This document shows positions 57,201 to 64,000 of a stretch of DNA of 64,000 nt, piece by piece. Source of the DNA: Cerrena zonata (Eukaryota > Basidiomycota > Agaricomycetes > Polyporales > Cerrenaceae); the NCBI GenBank assembly GCA_038087015.1, contig JASBNA010000014.1, positions 124,001 to 188,000 of the forward strand, read 5' to 3'. Position numbers and translations under genes: made by a program. A model generated the notes under the pieces. That model saw nothing but the letters and a program-made list of their open reading frames with translations, had not been told where the DNA came from and did not search any database. Position 1 is the first letter of the stretch, and each line of letters starts with the position of its first letter.

Positions 57201-60200
57201 AACATGGAGCGTAGAAGGAACAGCTATGAGAGAATAACGGGAGAAGTCGCTCGGTCATCTCTGGTAGTACAACTAGGACTTGACCAAAAAAGAAGACGAC
57301 TCTCGAATGGAGCTAGGTTTAGCAAAGGCTGCGTCCAATGTTGCAAGCTATTTCCGTAGTCAACTCAGAAATATCACCCTATCTAATTCTTGAATGATAT
57401 CAACGGCAGAAGAGTTGTTGGCTGTTGAGTCAAGATAAGTCCAAACACACAAGCCAACTACGGTAGGAGTGGACCGCCCCCCGGCCCTTTGATAGATCAT
57501 GTTATACGGACACACTGGGGCAGCTTGCAACGAGGTTGTCATTTTTGTAAAGTCATATGAGATGCGCATATCGTTCCCAGCAACTTGCGGGAAATAACTT
57601 CAGGATCGACCGTTGATCACATATAATTTAGTCTTCACCTTCGGTGACCAACTGGGAAGACGAACCGGGTTCAAGATATTATGACAGCTCATCACCCCAG
57701 ATTGAGGATCAACGCAAGACATACTTTCAGGGCGTCCTGTCGGAGGTAAGTTCCAGTTTTCCGGTAGTATGAACAGTCGATTTGATGGTATAACACAGTC
57801 TGGACTTTACTACGTCCATGCGGCGTATCCTGAAATGGATATTGGAAGTTTGTGAAGATGCAGACAGCGGTAAAGGAATTACCAGAATTCGTGCGGCGAT
57901 GCATCCGATACGGGCGCACTGTAGGCGCATTGCACGATATCCATGTATCGCTCTATGAGCGAAAGTTACGTATTGTAAAAGGTCCCCGTGTTGTGTGAGG
58001 GAACTGGCCACATCGAAGACGAAGTTGCGATTATTATGAGGAACAAGTGATACTAAAAGTCAATTATAGATCTTCCATGACCAATGAACTCGCAGCATAA
58101 AGGCTATGGCGGGAAGTCTAGTTTCATATCCGTTCAAGAAAATTGGATCTTATCTGTCCAAAGCAACTACGGGGGTGGACTTGGCAGTCCGTGAATGGAC
58201 GCAGCTGGCAGTGAGTACACGACGATCACACGGATGACATGGCCGATGCGATGAAGACCTGGTCGTGCATTACAGGACGCCGCAGTCGAACATGGAGAGG
58301 AATGACCGTTAGTTTTCACTGGCAGTGGCCTAGTATAGACCGACAGTAAGTCGCTGAGTAAACATAGTGACAAAAGCGGAACCTTTGACACTAGGTATTT
58401 TGAGATATGTCCTACTCCGCCATATATTTTTGCACTGCGCATACGAGCTACAGCTCCGCGTTACCCCATGAAGGATAGCTTCAATGGGTCCAACGAGTTG
58501 ATAGGTATTCTCGGAATTGAGTCGGTGACGCCTGAGCTTGTAAAAACACAAATGTCCATTCTACAAAATTTCAAGCCATACCCACCAACTGCCAAACGAT
58601 CCTGCGGACGGGTAGGAAGCAGTTCCTAATCAAGTGATCCACCAAGATCCTCATCGACAGGATCAACCGGAAGTTTAAACCAGATAGACGTCAAGGCAGT
58701 GGAGATCCAAGTACACCGTAGTTGATCGTCTCCCCCACGGGTGTTCATGACAGATTGTAGATGCGTAGTTGATCGTGTATACGCCGGTAGGTAGGAGCAG
58801 CTGGGGAAGTTGGGCGCATCACAGCGAATCCAACGTCAAGCGGGATGATAGAAAAAGGTATCTGTCTGAAATTGGCAAAACGACGGGAAATGCCAATATT
58901 GAGTATGTACATCGTAGAAATGTTAGCCACGTCACCGGAAAACTAGCACCAGAGCCTCAAGCTCAAAGCCTCAACACAAAATAACAAAGAATCGACAAGG
59001 TAATGATGACTCCCCAGAATCGAGAGGAACGACGCCTCTAGAGTCGCCCATCGCCATCCAACTATAGGCCCAAGGATCTCCTACAAGGCTATGAGTCCGA
59101 GTCGCCCATATAGATGGTGGTGAACATATTGCACCATCCTGATCATCCAGTCCAACTATCTATCACGCGATCCTGGAGTCTATCATGATCAATGAGTATG
59201 ACTCTTCAAAATGCGGAGCCGAAAACCTAATTCAATTGATGTTAACAAACAGGGTTTGCTTGGACGAAGCTCCGAACCCACTTACACCTTCGTAACCTTC
59301 TCACATGAGATGTCTGAACAAGAAAAAAGTGCACATGATGCATGAGGTCCGAGAATGTGAATAGTCGAAAGTCGAAGTCATAGCTCCAAGTGAGGGTCGC
59401 CCGAAAACAGGTGTATAAAGGTATAGGGTAGAAAACAGAAGGGGTTCTCATGCGTGTCACCATCACACCACCCAATATATCACGCTGGCACAGCTCTCAT
59501 AGCTATCAATGTCTGAAGTGAGCACGAGCGATATGGGTTTGAATAGGATGTTTGGGCCTTGAGACTAATCCTGATACTGATTGTGATCAGCGTCACCCCC
59601 AGCGGTGTAGAGCGGGTCATTGACTCGTTGGAGAATCTGGGGACGTGTAAAGAGGGTAAAACGGTATGAACCTCGAAACTAGGACCCTGATACTGATAGC
59701 TGTGATCACTGTTGGAGATATTATCACCGTCTGAAGGTCGTGAGCGGAAAATGGGTCTTTGACTCGTTCAAACGTTGAATCGAGAATCGGGGGGATGTGT
59801 GAAGAGAGTAAAACAACGAGCAAAAAAGTACGGCACAACCTGCGTAGCACGATTTGTAGTGATGAACAGAACGTGCCGGCTGACAAAGGATGTTTCTGTG
59901 CTCACTAAGCTGCAGATGTGCCAAAGTGAATACGAATGAAGTGAACGAGGTGAAAAGGGCGGGGATACGAAGGCGTCAGACATAGCCAAGGGGCCGAACC
60001 GAAGCAAACTGGGAACGACGACTCATCATTCCCAAATTTACTTCGGGTGACCGAACCTAAAGGCAGAGGGTAGTCAGCATACGAGACGGCGTGTCAAGAG
60101 TCAAAAGGCAAAAAAAGCAAAAAATATGACATGGTATGATCCATGCAGAAATCGGTGACGCACGAGGAACGGCCGGCCATAAGTCTAAACAAAATATGAA

Positions 60201-62527
60201 TCACTTTATACCGAGCGAGAATTTTCACCGGAGCCGTGAAAGGCAAGAGTGAGAGGCAAGAAAGAGGTATACGTCGCCCTCCAAGCCGTACGGCCGTACG
60301 TCCGAATCCATAATGGGCAAGGCTAAGAGCGGTACCGAGGTAGGAAAAAAATAGCGGATGGCAGGGAATGGGACCTCGATGGTGATGCTTGATGATCCGG
60401 TCTGGTAGCCTGTAAAGTGGGTGCTGTTGATGACCAAGATAATGAAGAGGGAGTAAAGCCAGAGTCTGTGTAAATGCAAATAGTACTCAAAATCGACAAC
60501 TTATCCAAAGTGAGGGGAAGGAAGTACGCACTGTTTATTGGCCGCAAACTTCTCGTACTAGGTATTCGTAACTGAATTTAACTGGCTTGTCTGGAAACCA
60601 TCAGCTCAGAGAACACGTAATGTGAAGATTAGAAATAGTCCTTCCAAGCCAACCACGCATTCTTTGGAAGTGTTCGTGGGGTGCCGAAATGGCTCCAGAG
60701 GCTTACGTCGCCCGTCCGGCTAGTCATAACGGAAAACAAATTTATAAAACAAACCAAGAAAGCGTAGAGTACAGTCATGACGGCGTCTCGTGATCATGAC
60801 AAAAAAAACCGATAATGTTCGCCTGTGATTGGTTGATTGTAAACACAGCCAATAGGAGATACTATATTATCTGGTTGCGTGTCGTATCTTGGATCTGCAT
60901 ATCTTTATATCTCCAAATAGCGAAACTTTGAGATCTCGAAATGGAGAACAAAAGGGTACAACCTGCTGCGGAGCGGCCCCCCTATAAGAAAACGGGAGGT
61001 GTAGTCAGCTTTACGCCGGATTGGATAACTCTGGCCCTGGAGACGCTGAGTCATCTATAGTAAAAGTTCTTGTGGCAAATAGAGTCAGAAATAGAGTCAG
61101 TAAAGAAATTTTGGCTCATGCCGGGTTAGGGCTTACGAGGCCCCGAGTAGGTCGGTCGAATGGTACCTAGCGGTGTGAGGCCGTTCGAGAAGGGTTCCAA
61201 GCAATTCAAAGGACAGGTCTAGGAAGACCCAACACCGAGGTATTTTGCCGAACAAGAAGCGTCAAAAGCAAAAAGCTTGAGCTTGCCCATCCTAGATACT
61301 AAATCGAGACAGCTGGCGTTGATCAAACAGGGCGATCGAGAGTGTGCCGTGAGTCGGCTAAGGCAGAACTCGTGTCTCTATCTGAATGATGAGAAACCTT
61401 GAGAGCAGCGACCGCTATAAAGAGAAGCGTGTGAACAGCTGTGAGTGGAAGAGGGCTTTACGAGTGACTCTCATGTAGGAGGGGCAAGGAACACCATTGC
61501 GCAGAAAGAAGCGGGTTCATTGGTTGCAGCGCAGTGGGATATGCTCCGTTGGTTCGTATTATAGGATTGGAGAGTGGTATTGCCTTTTCGCCATGCCAAG
61601 GACTACGTGAGTGATGTTCACTGCCTTTGGGAGCGGGCTCTCGTGATACGGAAACGATGTCAGGAGGGAGCTAGGCAGCAGGGGACAGCGCCGGAGTGGG
61701 GAGTTCGGGAGAAACATCAAGAATGGGAGAGAGAATGGGTAGTGAGTCATCGGGTCCGACGGGTGGAATGGTAGGGGTGATTATGGCGAAGGGACGGTGG
61801 CGACATGGATGGGGGTCTCGAAGCTGTCCATACGCAGCATATTGTCAAGGAGAAGGGTCCAGGAGAGCTGTGTGGTCGTCGGGGATACCTGTGCAGGGGG
61901 TGTGTCACAGTGGCCTACAGCCTGAGTACTGAGCGTAGGGCCACCACCGGATGGGCACCTTTCCCGGCGTCTGCACACCATGATGCCGTCTGCCAGAGGG
62001 GACTGACTCCTGCTCCGTGTTTGACGCTGTTTGTTTTCCTTCCTTTTCGGGTGCTTGACTCCCGGGACAAGTGACTCGCGAAGGCCCTTATAGACTGCCT
62101 GACCCCCTTTCTTCCCATCACCGTAATCCGCCTCCACGCCCGTGCTCACCGCCAACAACAGCAATCAACCCGCAAAACTCAACACCAAACTCTCGTTCTA
62201 TCTCGAAAGAGAAGAACATCAAGCCCGGATTGTCTTAGGTCTCTGACTTAAGGCGTCCACTACATCTCGAAGAGCCGAGATGTCCTGTTCATTCTACTCA
62301 AAGTTCCCCCGTCAGTCCTCAAACTCTAGCAACTCCAACAACGTCGACTCGATTCTCTTGTCTGATTCTGAATTTACATCTATCTTTATTACCATCCCCG
62401 CTGCCCAGCTTGTCCATGTTATCTAAATACACATTTTAATTTCGTCTTCTGTCTTCGTCCCGGCCAACTCAACCCCAGCTCAGTCTCTCGTCTCCACTTT
62501 TTACTCTCCACTCCGACTCTATCTACT
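51221..62527. other. Long gene-poor region
   Basis: About 11.3 kb. No gene with recognisable protein sequence on either strand; open frames are short and random-looking. Features seen: a degenerate two-unit tandem repeat at about 59567-59815 (shared phrases CTGATACTGAT, TGTGATCA and TTGACTCGTT), and small AG-rich repeats near 56300. No LTR or terminal inverted repeat pair was found by eye. The last 300 bp (C/T-rich) are probably the promoter and leader of the cyclin gene. Confidence 0.6.
59567..59815. repeat. Diverged tandem repeat, two units
   Basis: Two units of about 105 and 145 bp share the same order of short blocks: CTGATACTGAT, TGTGATCA, GTCA/TTGACTCGTT, AGAATC-GGGG, TGTGAAGAG/GTAAAGAG and GTAAAAC. 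Too diverged for a recent duplication; origin unknown. Confidence 0.5.
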
Positions 62528-64000
62528 ATGCATGCCGTCTCCCACTCGCTTGCCCACAGAGGGCCTGGCGCTTCCCGCGCTAGGCCCCGTTGGCAACCTT
62601 ATTCTTCTACTATCTCTCAAACCACTCCTCAGTCTCTCCGCCCCTCTCCCCAGAACTATCTGAATACCCCGTCTTCAATTGTAACACCATCCCCACCATC
62701 TACATCCAGTCTCAATCCAATCCAATTATGCAATCCCGATCGACCCAGGAAGGTGCTCCCGAACCCACCGCAGAGCGTGCAGTATCGGGAGGCGCTTAAA
62801 AACAGATATGTCACTCGGTTGGTTGGTACGTCCCTGTCCACGTTTTTACAGTATTGTTCCAAGTTCGGAGTGTATACTACAAATTCGGGATACTGACTAT
62901 ATGCTTTTTCCAATTTTACAGATCAGGCTGTCAACTCCCTCTGCGATATCTGGCTTCCCGATGATATTCCAACTGTCTTCCGTACCTCCTCGCGCACCGC
63001 GTTTTCTGCCTCCCTCCCTTGTGATACCGCCGCCCCTCAACGTGATGCGCTTACACCCTCCCTTCATCGGAATATTCAACTCCCCTCTCCCCCAATTTCC
63101 CCCTCCAGCCAGCCCTCGCCGCCGAGTCCCCCCGCCCCCGTACAATTTACACCTTCCCTAATTTCCCTCGATGAACAATCTCCCTCAGAATCTTCCCGTG
63201 GGAGTCAAATCCTGACCATCAAAGGTTTCGTCCATGAAGTCCTCCGCAGGTCCCGTACTTCGACCGGAGTCCTCCAGACAGCTCTGTGCTATCTTGAGGC
63301 TATCCGAAGCAAGGTTCCGGAGGTTCTGCATAAGGAGAATTCTAAGACCGAAGGAGCCGACCTCTCTCCAGAAGTTGATGCCGAAAGCCGTATTATTATC
63401 GGCGAAGACATCGCAGAAGGCGCCATGTCCATCTCAGATGCAGATAGTGACAGTAGCCTGAATAGCACCGTTTATATGGCGCACTCTGGCCTGCCGCAAG
63501 ATGTCATCCCCACGGTCCGAATTGATGATTGTGATGAAGCTCCGTTGACTGCTCCTCAGACTCAAGTCTTCCCCTCGATGTCCCCGTCGTCTGCCCCGGC
63601 TGTAACTTCTTCCAACCCCAAGACACCGTCCCCAAAGCTTCCTCCTATGCCACCACTTCCATCGCCGCTTCTCTGTCCGCGCAGGACGTTCCTCGCTTGC
63701 TTGATTTTGGCTTCCAAGTTCATGCAAGATCGATCGTATAGCAATCGTGCTTGGGCTAAGCTCGCTGGGCTCCCCCCTCGTGAGATTGGCCGCTGTGAAC
63801 GTGCCCTCGGCGAAGCTCTTGAATGGCGTCTTTGGGTTGGCAAATCCCCGTCACCGAATGTCAACAGTACTGGACCGGCTACCAGGCCGGTCACGAGATG
63901 CCGGAGCGAGAATAACCTTGTCTTCGGTGTCAGCAGTTCTGCTACTCTTCCTGTACCCCAGGTCGGACCCCCGGCGGCGGTCAGTTGTAACAACGGCAGC
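62528..64000 (+). CDS. Pcl-type (Pho80-like) cyclin, 3' end beyond the window
   Basis: Exon 1 62528-62825; intron 62826-62921 (GTACGT...TTTTACAG); exon 2 from 62922, open to the window end with no stop. Opening helical phrase RYVTRLVDQAVNSLCDIWLP and later cyclin-box parts ILTIKGFVHEVLRRSRTS, VLQTALCYLEAIRSKVP, and, after a Ser/Pro-rich acidic insert of about 140 residues, RRTFLACLILASKF, RSYSNRAWAKL and GLPPREIGRCERALGEALEW. These mark a Pcl/Pho80 cyclin, partner of Pho85-like kinases. The large insert in the cyclin box is a known feature of fungal Pcl relatives (family knowledge, by recollection). Partial. Confidence 0.85.

Noticed and set aside
51221..62527. RIP-like mutation as the cause of gene loss
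   Set aside because: No obvious strong A/T bias or loss of CpG by eye; a dinucleotide count would be needed.
1..64000. CRISPR arrays, operons or bacterial islands
   Set aside because: No regularly spaced repeats; genes have introns and eukaryotic families throughout.

Overview
This is a filamentous basidiomycete (Agaricomycete-type) nuclear contig. The signs are dense short introns (about 50-70 bp, GT-AG with a CTAAY-like branch), KDZ/DUF6589-era transposon proteins, a chromovirus-type Gypsy retrotransposon, and fungal orthologues such as SLU7, an Mkk1/2-type MAPKK, RNase H2B, TFB4, SNAPC3, taspase, PrpD, a Zn2Cys6 factor and a Pcl-type cyclin. I did not try to name a species.

Layout. (1) 1-2.0 kb, minus strand: two tandem paralogous coiled-coil proteins of unknown function. 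(2) 2.8-5.5 kb, plus strand: two tandem paralogues that resemble the N-terminal domain of fungal NLR/STAND proteins but carry no NTPase. (3) 5.5-26.05 kb: a nested mobile-element complex. The base layer is a convergent gene pair, a DUF6589 protein (plus) and a RecQ-like helicase (minus), whose stop codons lie 11 bp apart. Short inverted repeats (15/16 match) lie outside both genes. An intact hAT transposon (6972-10630, 18-bp TIRs, perfect 8-bp TSD GTATCCGC) splits the DUF6589 gene. A very young Ty3/Gypsy chromovirus (14798-25636, 239-bp LTRs with one difference, 5-bp TSD AGATG) splits the helicase gene after codon 11. Without the two insertions the base element would be about 6.0 kb. (4) 26.9-46.0 kb: a conserved housekeeping block: SLU7, an intron-containing tRNA-Leu, MAPKK, a disordered RGG-tailed protein, RNase H2B, taspase-like protein, TFB4, SNAPC3 and PrpD. 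(5) 46.0-62.5 kb: gene-poor, holding only one small Zn2Cys6 regulator (50.1-51.2 kb). (6) 62.5 kb to the end: a Pcl-type cyclin cut by the window edge.

Most notable: the Gypsy element has gag-protease and RT-RNaseH-integrase-chromodomain in the same frame, separated by one UAG in the sequence UAG-CAA-CCA. This fits the TMV-type leaky-stop consensus UAG-CAR-YYA. The element also has a third large ORF (889 codons) between pol and the 3' LTR that lacks envelope features. The DUF6589 plus RecQ pair is the best candidate for an undescribed mobile system.

Exon coordinates were worked out by hand from splice motifs and frame; where the exon lengths add to a whole number of codons I say so.
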